The position numbers and the translations under genes are program-made. Shown here in pieces: positions 50,746 through 60,722 of a stretch of 64,000 nt of DNA; within the stretch, counting starts at the first letter, position 1, and each line of letters begins with the position of its first letter. The stretch spans positions 95,741 through 159,740 of the forward strand of contig CAUJCM010000003.1 of the NCBI GenBank assembly GCA_963169655.1. Reading direction: 5' to 3'. The notes under the pieces were generated by a model. It did no database searches. It saw only the letters and a list, made by a program, of their open reading frames with translations, and was not told the DNA's origin. The DNA is from Patescibacteria group bacterium (GTDB taxonomy: Bacteria > Patescibacteriota > Gracilibacteria > UBA1369).

Positions 50746-52440
50746 TTAGATTTTTCCTAATTGATGTAATTTATAAATGGTTTGAGCAACTTCTCTTCTA
50801 GTTGTTGAAGCAGTTGGGAATAATTTAGATCCAGAGAATAAGTTATTATCTTTTGCATATTTTGCATATCCAGTGAACCATTGACCTAATTCAATATCAG
50901 AATATGAAGCAGAATTATTTGAAGGCATAGTATCACTTACATTTCTGAGCAATAAAGCTAAAAATTCAACTCTATTTACAGATCTTGAAGGCCTATAATA
51001 ACCAGCATCAGCACCAGCTTTATAACCAGTAATCATTCCTAATCCAACCCCTCTACAAATATATTGGTATGACCAATCTACACTTGTTACATCAGGGAAT
51101 GGATTTCCACTACAATAATTACTGCTTGAATTAAATTTGTTAAATGTTTCTAAAATAATTTTAGCTACTTGATCTCTTTGAAGTAAATCATTTGGTGCTA
51201 AAGTTCCATCTGGATTTCCAGTCATAGCGCCAAGCCCTTTTACATAAGTAAATGCATCACAATCAGCATCATTTTTATTTACATCTTTAAATCCAGCACA
51301 TTTTTCACTAGAATCATTTACAGTGCTTGTAATAACAAAACTAGTTTGGGCAGGAACAATATTAAACCCTCCATCGGATCCACTTACTTTAAAAATATAA
51401 GATCCATCTTCAGCTTTAATCATATCTTTTGTAATACCATCCCACATAATAGTATTACTTCCACTACTTTGATTATTAAATGTCCATGCTTTTACTGGAA
51501 TTGATGAGTCGCTACTTTTATATACGGAGGCATTAATTGTTGTATTTCCAGTTGAGCTTCCCAGTTTATATCCAAAAGTAATTTGTCCTTTGCTTGGATT
51601 AAAAGTAGTTGGATTTACAGTTACATCACTTACAACAGGATTTGGGACTGTGCTAGTACTTAAATTAAAACTACCAGTTAAAACATTACTTAATACATCA
51701 AATCCACTAATTTTACCTTCAGCAACTAAAGTGTAATTATATTTTCCAGCTTCTGCATCTACACCACCAATTTTCCCATCCCAAGATAAAGTATATTTGC
51801 CACTCGCATTTTTAATAGCAGAAATCACTTTTTCTTGTGGATTATTATTTTCTGGGCCAACAATTTTTAATTTAACATTAGCAGTAGAGGCAGCAGCTAA
51901 TTTTAAATCAAAATTAGCTTTATAATCACCAGATCCACTGTAATAATGTGCATTTGGTACACTTACCCACTGTAAATCAGGTAATTCAGCTTTTTTTACA
52001 TTAAATTCTTTTGTTTTTGTCGTATCAGTAGGAGTATCTACTTTAGAAAACACATAAAAAGTATAAGTTCCATCTGGTACATATTGTCCATTATAACTTC
52101 CTATATTTCCTTTACCATTCCATTCTAAATTAATATATTCATTAAGACCTGGAGTATTAGCTGTTCTTGTATTCTCTACTTGAGATGCCCCAAAATAATA
52201 TACTATATTTCCGCTACTATCTTTAACTTGCTCAGTGATTTTACCATCTGGATGTCCACCTGAATTCCAATCATAAGTAAGGCTAAGCTTAGCTTCATGA
52301 CCTGGAATTTGAGTATAAAATGGGTCTGGAGTAATAGAAATATTTTCCACTTTTGAATTTGCCGCAAAAGCAACAGGTATTGTTAGCCCTACCACTAAAG
52401 TAGTTGTTAACCATACCAAAAAAGATTTATTTTTTTGCAT
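50746..52440 (-). CDS. Surface protein with FlgD-like Ig domains and C-terminal SLH domains
   Basis: Signal peptide; VPDGTYTFYVFSKVD, EDGSYIFKVSG; SLH GNPDGTLAPNDLLQRDQVAKIILETF. Confidence 0.82.
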   Translation of the reverse strand: MQKNKSFLVWLTTTLVVGLTIPVAFAANSKVENISITPDPFYTQIPGHEAKLSLTYDWNSGGHPDGKITEQVKDSSGNIVYYFGASQVENTRTANTPGLNEYINLEWNGKGNIGSYNGQYVPDGTYTFYVFSKVDTPTDTTKTKEFNVKKAELPDLQWVSVPNAHYYSGSGDYKANFDLKLAAASTANVKLKIVGPENNNPQEKVISAIKNASGKYTLSWDGKIGGVDAEAGKYNYTLVAEGKISGFDVLSNVLTGSFNLSTSTVPNPVVSDVTVNPTTFNPSKGQITFGYKLGSSTGNTTINASVYKSSDSSIPVKAWTFNNQSSGSNTIMWDGITKDMIKAEDGSYIFKVSGSDGGFNIVPAQTSFVITSTVNDSSEKCAGFKDVNKNDADCDAFTYVKGLGAMTGNPDGTLAPNDLLQRDQVAKIILETFNKFNSSSNYCSGNPFPDVTSVDWSYQYICRGVGLGMITGYKAGADAGYYRPSRSVNRVEFLALLLRNVSDTMPSNNSASYSDIELGQWFTGYAKYAKDNNLFSGSKLFPTASTTRREVAQTIYKLHQLGKI

Positions 52441-52481
52441 AGTTTTTTAATTAAATAAACTTTGCGTATTATATAGATAAA

Positions 52482-53387
52482 TTATTTATCTGACCAGAAA
52501 TATCCAAAAATATGGCTAGTATTTTGATTGTCTGTCAAGTTCTTTATAATATTGCTACTCGAACTTCTCTCCCAAAATTGCCATTTAAATTGGTTATTAT
52601 TAAATAATTTAGTAGCAATATATAAACTTTCAACAGAGTCCAAAGATACTGCATTTTGATTATTTTTATCTTCAGAATTTGTTAATTTCTTTAAATATTC
52701 TAAATTTTTTTCATTATAATTCTCTGTTGATAAGAGTTTTATTATTTTTAAATCATTTTTTAATGCAAATTTTTCGCCAGAATAATGAGTAAAATCAATA
52801 CTAAAAATAAATAAAGTTTTTTGTTTTAAAAGTATTTGTAGATCTTTAATTAAATTATTTAATTTATCTTCTGGAGCATTATTTTTTATAATAATTGGTA
52901 TTACTTTTGCATTTGGCCAGTATTTTTTTATAAAACCATAATGAGTATAAATTGAGTGTTCCCTACTAAAAAACTGATTTTCAATAGCCATACTTTGTCC
53001 CGAACTTAGCAATTTTATTTCTTCTAGATTCAATAAAGGAGCATCTCTTAATAATTTAACTTCTTGATTAGTCAAAACCGGATCATCTAAATTTATTTGA
53101 TTAATTGTTTGTATATAATTAAACCCAAAATCATAATGATTAGGCCCAATAATCACTATATTTTCATAATCATTATTTTGAGAAATTTTTAAGTAAAACT
53201 GGTCTAATAAATTTGCTACTATTAAATGGTGCGGAACAATTATCCCTTTTATATTTATAGGTTTTTGATTTGACTTATAATTATCAAAATTAATTTCTTT
53301 ATTTTTAAAATATAAAACCAAAATTAATAAAATTAAAAAAAGACCAACAACAATTATTGATCTTTTTTTAAGAAAAAATTTTTTCAT
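52482..53387 (-). CDS. MEMO1/AmmeMemoRadiSam system protein B family, N-terminal TM anchored
   Basis: IKGIIVPHH, IVIIGPNHYD, FSREHSIYTHYGFIKK, FIFSIDFTHYSGEKFA. Confidence 0.85.
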   Translation of the reverse strand: MKKFFLKKRSIIVVGLFLILLILVLYFKNKEINFDNYKSNQKPINIKGIIVPHHLIVANLLDQFYLKISQNNDYENIVIIGPNHYDFGFNYIQTINQINLDDPVLTNQEVKLLRDAPLLNLEEIKLLSSGQSMAIENQFFSREHSIYTHYGFIKKYWPNAKVIPIIIKNNAPEDKLNNLIKDLQILLKQKTLFIFSIDFTHYSGEKFALKNDLKIIKLLSTENYNEKNLEYLKKLTNSEDKNNQNAVSLDSVESLYIATKLFNNNQFKWQFWERSSSSNIIKNLTDNQNTSHIFGYFWSDK

Positions 53388-53390
53388 ATT

Positions 53391-55145
53391 TTATTTATAC
53401 TGCCAACCATCAGATGAAGTTCCTCCCCATTCCACAACAGTAAACCCTTTTCTTTCAATCGCACTTAATTTTTGAGGAGCAATGGATATTTTTTCTTTTA
53501 ATGGTTGATAAAACATAAAAACTCTAATCAAACTATCAGGTTTTGGAGAAATAGTTAGAGGGGCGACCTTATTAAACTCTTGTGTTCCAACAAAACTAAC
53601 TCTCAAATAATCACCTTTTGAAGCCAGCATTTTAGGTATCCAAAATTCTTTAAAATCACTACTTTCTTTTTCATTTAATCCTAATTTAGCTAAATTATCA
53701 CTTAAAAATGAATTAACATCTTTCTTTTCGACCACAAAACCATTATTAATTGATACTTCTTTATCTGAATATCCTTCCCAAAATAAATAAGGATATACTT
53801 TATTATCTTCTAAATTAATTAATTCTCCATTTGGTTTAGCAATTACTTTCCACCCATTTTCACCATATTTTGGTTCTGTTTTTGTAAATTCTTTAATATC
53901 AACTTTAACTGAAACTTCGGTATTTTTTTCAGGATAAAGATAAATTACTGGCTTTCCACATTCAGCAGGTGGCACATATTCTTGTTTAATATAAGCTGTA
54001 AATCTACCAAATGGGTCTTCTCGATAAAATACTGGATGATCGGCTAAAAATTCTTCGAAAGTTTTTACTGGAGGTTTTTCAGTTTGAGTATCTTCAGGAG
54101 AATTAAACCAATAATCATATACTTCTGCATAAGCTTCATATGTATCTCTCAAACTTTCAGAGTTTTTATTTTCATATAAAACAATCCCTTTTGTAGATTT
54201 CCCATTTTCTTTTAAATCACTTTTTTTTATATCATCTACAAAATAACAATAATTACCAATGCCACAACCTCGAATATATGGAGCGTAGACTTCACTAATT
54301 AAAACAGGAGTTGAATTGTCATTCCAATATGCTTGTTCAAAAAATTTACTATTCATTAACCCATCATCATAAGTATAAGAGCTAATAACACTGTCCGGAG
54401 TTATAATAAATAAACATCCAACCTGTTGATCATCGGCAAAATATACATCTCCAACTTTAGCATCTTTAAATGCCACTTTGCCTAATTTAACAAAATAGTA
54501 ATCTTCCTTTCCTGCTATTTTTGGTCTTTTTAAATCTATTCCATTAATACTCAAGTTTAAAACATTTCTTCCATCAGGTGTCATAATAATTTGAGGAACC
54601 TCTAACTTTTTAATAGTGAAGTTATCATCTTTATTTTTCTTTAAAGCATTAAAACCAGCAGGTACATAGTCAAGATTTGAAAGTTTTGATAACCAAATTA
54701 AGTTTCCTGAATTTTGATCATAAGCAAAACGATGTACAGATGCAGAACCACAAGGACCATCACATCCCAAATCTAAAATTATTAATCTTTGCCCCTTATA
54801 AGGTTCAATTTTTATCTCACCAGCATCATAAAAATCATAATAATCTGCAATATCTGTTTTCCAATCTTCAACAGGTGCAAAATCTTTCTCTCTTTCTGCT
54901 ATCATTGCACTTTTATAGTTTTTTAAAATTTCATTTGTATCTAGATGTTTGAGAGCTTGAAATTCTACTTCTTTGAAAATCTTATTTTCAGTATTTTGGT
55001 CAGTATTTTCTTCATTCATCTCTAAATTAGTATTCTCATTGTTTGTATTTCCATTTTTATTTTCTAAATTTGATAAATCGCATGCCGTTAAAATAAAAAT
55101 ACTTAAAAATAATATTGGAATAATTCTATTTATTTTATAAATCAT
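53391..55145 (-). CDS. Large lipoprotein, uncharacterised
   Basis: Lipobox LTAC; ECGKPVIYLYPEKNTEVSVKVD segment. Confidence 0.7.
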   Translation of the reverse strand: MIYKINRIIPILFLSIFILTACDLSNLENKNGNTNNENTNLEMNEENTDQNTENKIFKEVEFQALKHLDTNEILKNYKSAMIAEREKDFAPVEDWKTDIADYYDFYDAGEIKIEPYKGQRLIILDLGCDGPCGSASVHRFAYDQNSGNLIWLSKLSNLDYVPAGFNALKKNKDDNFTIKKLEVPQIIMTPDGRNVLNLSINGIDLKRPKIAGKEDYYFVKLGKVAFKDAKVGDVYFADDQQVGCLFIITPDSVISSYTYDDGLMNSKFFEQAYWNDNSTPVLISEVYAPYIRGCGIGNYCYFVDDIKKSDLKENGKSTKGIVLYENKNSESLRDTYEAYAEVYDYWFNSPEDTQTEKPPVKTFEEFLADHPVFYREDPFGRFTAYIKQEYVPPAECGKPVIYLYPEKNTEVSVKVDIKEFTKTEPKYGENGWKVIAKPNGELINLEDNKVYPYLFWEGYSDKEVSINNGFVVEKKDVNSFLSDNLAKLGLNEKESSDFKEFWIPKMLASKGDYLRVSFVGTQEFNKVAPLTISPKPDSLIRVFMFYQPLKEKISIAPQKLSAIERKGFTVVEWGGTSSDGWQYK

Positions 55146-55268
55146 AAATTTAAATTTTAAATTAAATTAAATATATTTTAGATAAGTAATAAAAACAATT
55201 GCTCTTAGCTATTTATCATTCTAAAAAATATCATTTTATAGTATAATAATAAGATATAAATTATTTTT

Positions 55269-56741
55269 ATGTTGCAAGTCGCAGAAGAACAGAGAAGTAG
55301 TTCAATGGAAGACCTCAATATTCCATCAATTAGCATAGAAAGATCAGCTAAATCTTTGGCTCAAAGTAGGTTAGAAAATAAACAACAAAGAGAAAAACAA
55401 GAGTTAGAGTCTAATGCTAAAAGATCAAGAGAAAAAGTTACAGAAAGATCATCTACTAGTAGAGCAGAATTATTGACTAGTGACACTCCAACAAAAAACA
55501 CTCCTGGCGAGTGGCATTTAACAGAGCTTTATCAAAGATTAAGTAATTTATCTATTGCTCAAGATTTATCAAAAATATTACAAGAACAATTAAAAACAAC
55601 TTTCACCGGTAGTGGCAGTGAATTATTTAAAAATATTGGAGATTATATTTTTTCCAATATAAATTCAATCGATGCAGATTCTGCAAATAAATTAAAGAAT
55701 AATCAAATTAGTAGTTTTGATGCTTATTCAATTATTTTAGCAAAATTAATTGCTAAACAAGAAGCTAAAACAAAAGATCAACAAGAAAAAAATAAAGAAA
55801 TATCAGAACTATTCCGAAATACAGTTGAAACTGTCAGATCTCTAGAAGAACCCAAGACTAAATCTTCTTCTAATCAATCACCAGAAAAAGGTACTTCAAC
55901 ACATAGTACTTCAGCAAGCGAAACTACGGCAACACCAGAACCTAAAAAAAGCGCTTGGGCAAAATTTTCTGAAGGTATTAAAGAATTTTTTACTGGATTA
56001 ATGACCAAAATTACAGACTTTTTTGATTCTCTTTTTAAAGGGAAAAAAAATACTCAAGAAAGTAAGCCAAGTGAAACCCCACAATCTCCTGAATCAAGTG
56101 AATCTACTGAAAATTTAAACTCATCAGATTTAAGAAGTTTAGCGCAAATTGAAGCTGATAATTTAAATATTGATGTAAATTTTGTTTTAGCAATTATGAC
56201 TGTTGAGGCAGGGAAAAAACCCTTTGGACCCAATGGAATGCCAATTATGAGATTTGAACCTCATGTCTTTAATGGACAATTAAGGCAACAAGGTATTTCA
56301 GGATCTCCAGGAACTTGGGCTGATGGAAATAAATTAGTAGGTAGAAAAGTAGACGGAGTTTCTTGTGAAGGTGGGCAAGGAGGTGAGCAAGCTTGTTTGG
56401 CTAAAGCAATTTCTATCAATAAAGAAGCAGCTTATAGATCTATTAGTATGGGGATAGGACAAATTATGGGATTTAATTATAAATTAGCTAATTTTAATAA
56501 TGCAGAAGAGATGTTTCAGAGCTTTTCTCAATCTGGTGGAGGTCTTAAAGCTCAATTACATGGAATGTTTAATCTTATCAAATCAAACAATAATATCTTA
56601 AATGCAATTAGGTCAAAAAACTTTAGTGCATTTACTAGTGCTTACAACGGCTCTAAACCTGGTTCAGCATTACATGAACGATACACTCAGGCCTTACAAA
56701 ATGCCTATGCTAGTCATCAACGACAGAGCCGTGTTGCTTAG
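55269..56741 (+). CDS. Protein with C-terminal N-acetylmuramidase/endolysin-like domain (DUF3380-like), no signal peptide
   Basis: DVNFVLAIMTVEA...MRFEPHVFNGQL...SISMGIGQIMGFNYKLANFNNAEEMFQSFSQSGG...FTSAYNGSKPG. Confidence 0.65.
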   Translation: MLQVAEEQRSSSMEDLNIPSISIERSAKSLAQSRLENKQQREKQELESNAKRSREKVTERSSTSRAELLTSDTPTKNTPGEWHLTELYQRLSNLSIAQDLSKILQEQLKTTFTGSGSELFKNIGDYIFSNINSIDADSANKLKNNQISSFDAYSIILAKLIAKQEAKTKDQQEKNKEISELFRNTVETVRSLEEPKTKSSSNQSPEKGTSTHSTSASETTATPEPKKSAWAKFSEGIKEFFTGLMTKITDFFDSLFKGKKNTQESKPSETPQSPESSESTENLNSSDLRSLAQIEADNLNIDVNFVLAIMTVEAGKKPFGPNGMPIMRFEPHVFNGQLRQQGISGSPGTWADGNKLVGRKVDGVSCEGGQGGEQACLAKAISINKEAAYRSISMGIGQIMGFNYKLANFNNAEEMFQSFSQSGGGLKAQLHGMFNLIKSNNNILNAIRSKNFSAFTSAYNGSKPGSALHERYTQALQNAYASHQRQSRVA

Positions 56742-58816
56742 TCAATCAAAATAGGTAGTATCAATGGATGTCTATCTATTTTCCCAGTTACATACTGGTC
56801 AACACTTTCCCTAATATGAATTTTCATTTCCTCCTCATTAAAATCTGGATGGGCTTTACTAAAACTATTGTAAGCCTCCATGGCCCTTTGACTTACTCCA
56901 TTTACAATTTCTTGAGATTCCTCCATATAGATGAAGCCTCTTGTTAAAGCTTTGACATCACCTTTTAAGCTTTTTGTATTTCTATCCACTTTAAGAGTCA
57001 AAACTATAACGCCATTTTCTGCCAATATTTGTCTATCCATCATCACTTGTGATCCAATATCTCCACCTCCCATACCATCAATCAAGATATAATTAGTTTG
57101 AACTTTTTCTTGAGTAATCTTTACTTCACCATTTTTCATCTCTAATACATCTCCATTTTCTCCCATTAAGACTTTATCTGCTGAAAAACCTAATTCACTA
57201 ACCATTATTTCACCATGAGTTTTTCTCATAAAATATTCACCATGAATTGGAATAAAATATTTTGGTTTAACCAAGCTAAACATCAATTTAAGGTCTTCTT
57301 GTTGTCCATGTCCCGAAGCATGTACATCCATAATATGATTATGAATAATTTTAGCTCCAAGTCTTGTTAAATTATTGATTACCCTAACTACTGCCATTTC
57401 ATTTCCAGGAATTGGAGATGAACTTAAAATAACAGTATCCCCTTTCCCTACTTTAACATGAGCATGCTCATTTAAAGCCATTCTTGAAAGTGCTGCTACA
57501 GGCTCTCCTTGTGAGCCAGTAGTTAAAATAATAGTTTTATCAGCCGGATGTTTTTTAGCTTTTTTAATATCAGAAATCAAACCTTGTGGATATTTTAAAT
57601 AGCCTAATTCAGCAGACATTACTGAATTATCAATAAGGCTTCTACCACTTAAAAAAATCTTTTTATTGTGAGCTTTAGCTGCATCAATAATTTGCTGTAT
57701 TCTTCCAATTTGAGAAGAAAAGGTAGCTATAATAACTCTACCTTTTGCCTCTCCAATAATTTTATCTAAAGTTTGGCCAATTTTTTTCTCCGAAATAGTA
57801 TGTCCAGGTTTTGTTGCATTTGTTGAATCACTCATCAAAACTGTCACATTTTTATCTCCAAAACCAGCAATTTTAGAAAATTCAGGAGGTAGTTGAGCAC
57901 CAGCAGGTTTTAAATCAATTTTAAAATCTCCTGTATGCACTATTGATCCAGCTGGCGTTTCTATAAATAGACCACAAGAATCTGGAATTGAATGAGTCAC
58001 TCTAAAAAATGAAACCTTCATCTTTCCAAAAAATACATGATCTCTAGTAAAGTCTACTACTCTTAATTTGGCACTCTGAGCTAACCCTTTTTCTTCTAAT
58101 TGCTTTTTAATTAACCCAATTGTCAATTTACCAGCATAAATTGGTGGATTTCCTAATTTATCTAATAAATATGGTATTCCGCCAATATGATCCAAGTGGC
58201 CATGAGTAACAACAATACCTTTAATCTTATTAACTTTATCTTTAAGATAATTAATATCAGGAATAACATAATCTACACCAAGCATATCTGCCTCAGGAAA
58301 TTGAAAACCTAAATCTACCAAAAAAATATCATTTTCATATTCAAATATCATTGTGTTCTTTCCAACTTCATCCAGTCCCCCAATTGGAATTATGCGTAGT
58401 ACACCTTTATGATCACGATGCACAATTCGTTGAGATTTATTTTGATCTTGTCTTAAAGCTTTATAAAACTTATGTCTTTGATTAAATTTACTACTAGGTT
58501 TGCCACTCAAATTATGAGAATGAGTAGTGAATTTATCTTCAATTGGTTCACTTGAAAGTTGTTTTTGTTTATTCGATTGTGAATGAGTAAACTTTTTTTT
58601 CTGATGCCAATTCTTGAATTTTTTTTGATTATTCTGATTGCTGTTTTTGTCTAAATTCTTTGAATGTTGAATATTAGTCTTACTCTGATCAACATTTGGT
58701 TGAGGGTGTTGACCATTTTCCGCTTTCTCGTTTTTTCCTATATTTAAAGTTTGCTTTAGCCACTTATCTAGAATATCGAGCTTATTGGATTTATCCTCTT
58801 TTCTGAAATCGTCCAT
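56738..58816 (-). CDS. rnj: Ribonuclease J
   Basis: IPIGGLDEVGKNTMIFEYEND, VTHGHLDHIGGIPYLL, HASGHGQQEDLKLM; disordered N-terminal extension. Confidence 0.93.
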   Translation of the reverse strand: MDDFRKEDKSNKLDILDKWLKQTLNIGKNEKAENGQHPQPNVDQSKTNIQHSKNLDKNSNQNNQKKFKNWHQKKKFTHSQSNKQKQLSSEPIEDKFTTHSHNLSGKPSSKFNQRHKFYKALRQDQNKSQRIVHRDHKGVLRIIPIGGLDEVGKNTMIFEYENDIFLVDLGFQFPEADMLGVDYVIPDINYLKDKVNKIKGIVVTHGHLDHIGGIPYLLDKLGNPPIYAGKLTIGLIKKQLEEKGLAQSAKLRVVDFTRDHVFFGKMKVSFFRVTHSIPDSCGLFIETPAGSIVHTGDFKIDLKPAGAQLPPEFSKIAGFGDKNVTVLMSDSTNATKPGHTISEKKIGQTLDKIIGEAKGRVIIATFSSQIGRIQQIIDAAKAHNKKIFLSGRSLIDNSVMSAELGYLKYPQGLISDIKKAKKHPADKTIILTTGSQGEPVAALSRMALNEHAHVKVGKGDTVILSSSPIPGNEMAVVRVINNLTRLGAKIIHNHIMDVHASGHGQQEDLKLMFSLVKPKYFIPIHGEYFMRKTHGEIMVSELGFSADKVLMGENGDVLEMKNGEVKITQEKVQTNYILIDGMGGGDIGSQVMMDRQILAENGVIVLTLKVDRNTKSLKGDVKALTRGFIYMEESQEIVNGVSQRAMEAYNSFSKAHPDFNEEEMKIHIRESVDQYVTGKIDRHPLILPILID

Positions 58817-58989
58817 ATTTTCTTTTTATCTAATTATTTTGTGTTTTTATATGAAGTAACAATACTCTACTATTATAACACGAATTAAGAGTGTTATTTT
58901 ACATTACATTTACAATTTTGCAATTGGTTTTATAACTTTCAAGCTATTTACTAACTTGTAAATCCAATCCAGCACTATTTTAAGCCACT

Positions 58990-59802
58990 TTATCTTACAC
59001 TCAAAAATGGCAAACTAGCTTCAGGAATCATTTGTGTTGGTAATTTACCATCCCATTTTTCAATAGCAGCCATTTCAACATCTAATTGTTTCAAACTTAT
59101 ATACTTATCATTATTTGCCGCTTCTGATTGCACTCTAATTGCTTCAGCTTCAGCTTTAGCTTGAGTCACTCTTTGTTCAGCTTCAATAATAGTCTTTTTT
59201 AATTCATTTTCTGCTTTTTCAGCTTCTTGTTGAGCTATCTGTTTTCTTTCAATTGCCGCCTCATATTCAGTACTAAATGCTTCATCAATTAATGAGTAAC
59301 TTGAAACCATAATCACATTTGGTACAGCACTAGCAAATAATTCTTGAATTTTTAATTGAACTTCACTTCTCTTTTGCAGTAATTCTTCAGCAGTATATTG
59401 AGCCGTCACTTGCTTGATTGAAGCTTCCAATCTCGCAGTCAAAATCCCATCAATATTTGTTCCATATTCTTTATAAAATTCTCCAACCTTATCAGGCAAA
59501 ATATTGTAATTAGCCATAGAATTAATTTCAACTAGTTGTAGGTCTTTAGAATAAGCTTCAGAATGTTTTAATTCTAAAGTTTGAGTTCTTACATTTATTG
59601 GAATAACACTTTGTGCCAAAGGCATCTTGAAACTTAGTCCAGGCTCCAAAATTTCTCCTCTCCATGCACTCCAAGTCAAAAGTACCCCTCTTTCACCAGT
59701 TTCAATAAAAACAAATGGATTTAAGGAAAAAAACACAATTAAAAGTATAAATATTAATATTATTGTTCCCCAGATTGCAGAAAATTTTATATTTGTAACC
59801 AT
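58990..59802 (-). CDS. SPFH/prohibitin family protein
   Basis: N-terminal TM, ETGERGVLLTWSAWRGEILEPGLSFKMPLAQSVIPINVRTQ, EAEAIRVQSEAANND. Confidence 0.9.
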   Translation of the reverse strand: MVTNIKFSAIWGTIILIFILLIVFFSLNPFVFIETGERGVLLTWSAWRGEILEPGLSFKMPLAQSVIPINVRTQTLELKHSEAYSKDLQLVEINSMANYNILPDKVGEFYKEYGTNIDGILTARLEASIKQVTAQYTAEELLQKRSEVQLKIQELFASAVPNVIMVSSYSLIDEAFSTEYEAAIERKQIAQQEAEKAENELKKTIIEAEQRVTQAKAEAEAIRVQSEAANNDKYISLKQLDVEMAAIEKWDGKLPTQMIPEASLPFLSVR

Positions 59803-59817
59803 AGTTTAAAAATTAAA

Positions 59818-60633
59818 TTATTTTTTATTAATTTCTTTTAGATAACCTTCATTATAGAGATAAGATAAAACTCTACCTTCATTGCGATATTTCTCAAGTG
59901 CTTCCTGTAACGTAATTTCATTATTTTTTAACATTTTAATCACTTCTTCTGCTTGTCTAGTAGAATGTTTAAAAAGTTTTTCTCCTTTAACAACCAATCC
60001 CATTCCAATTACAAAAATCACACCTAACATCATCCAAAATACTCCCCTTTCAATATGCACACCCATTGGCTCAAAAGCGAGTTTTGTACCCACAAAAAAG
60101 ACTAATTGATAGGCTAAATCTTCTAGTTTTGGATACCTTTCCAAAACTTTCACAAAATATGTCGAAGCAAATCTCATTAAAATAATTCCTATAATTCCTC
60201 CAAACCACAAAACCCATAATTTTTCACTAAAAGCTACTGCGGTAGTAATACTATCAATTGAAAAGACAATATCAGTGAGTTCCACAGCTAAAATTACTTT
60301 CCAAAAATTTTTTAAAGATTTTTTATCTTCGGGAGTATGATCTGCAATACCAAAAAACATATGTTTTAAAGCAAGATAAATCAAATATGCTCCACCAAAT
60401 AATTTAAAAATTTCGTATTGAACCAAATAAATTGCAAAAGTAACAGCAACAATCCTAAATAAAAAAGCTCCCCAAATACCCAATGTTAAAGCTTTCTTTC
60501 TTAATTTTACTGGAAGATCTTTGACTAAAATTGCCAAAACTAAAGCATTATCGACAGATAATATTCCTTCAAGAAGTGCAAGAGTACCTACTGTAAAAAT
60601 ATCTTGAAACTCAAATGATCCAATACCAATCAT
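59818..60633 (-). CDS. TerC/Alx family integral membrane protein
   Basis: LEGILSVDNALVLAILVKDLP, VELTDIVFSIDSITTAVAFS. Confidence 0.92.
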   Translation of the reverse strand: MIGIGSFEFQDIFTVGTLALLEGILSVDNALVLAILVKDLPVKLRKKALTLGIWGAFLFRIVAVTFAIYLVQYEIFKLFGGAYLIYLALKHMFFGIADHTPEDKKSLKNFWKVILAVELTDIVFSIDSITTAVAFSEKLWVLWFGGIIGIILMRFASTYFVKVLERYPKLEDLAYQLVFFVGTKLAFEPMGVHIERGVFWMMLGVIFVIGMGLVVKGEKLFKHSTRQAEEVIKMLKNNEITLQEALEKYRNEGRVLSYLYNEGYLKEINKK

Positions 60634-60722
60634 AAATTTAGATTATAATACAAAGAGATTTTACTTGTTAATAAATAAAAGTAAAACTAAAAGAAGCTTA
60701 CCTTGGTTTAGTTTTACCTTTT

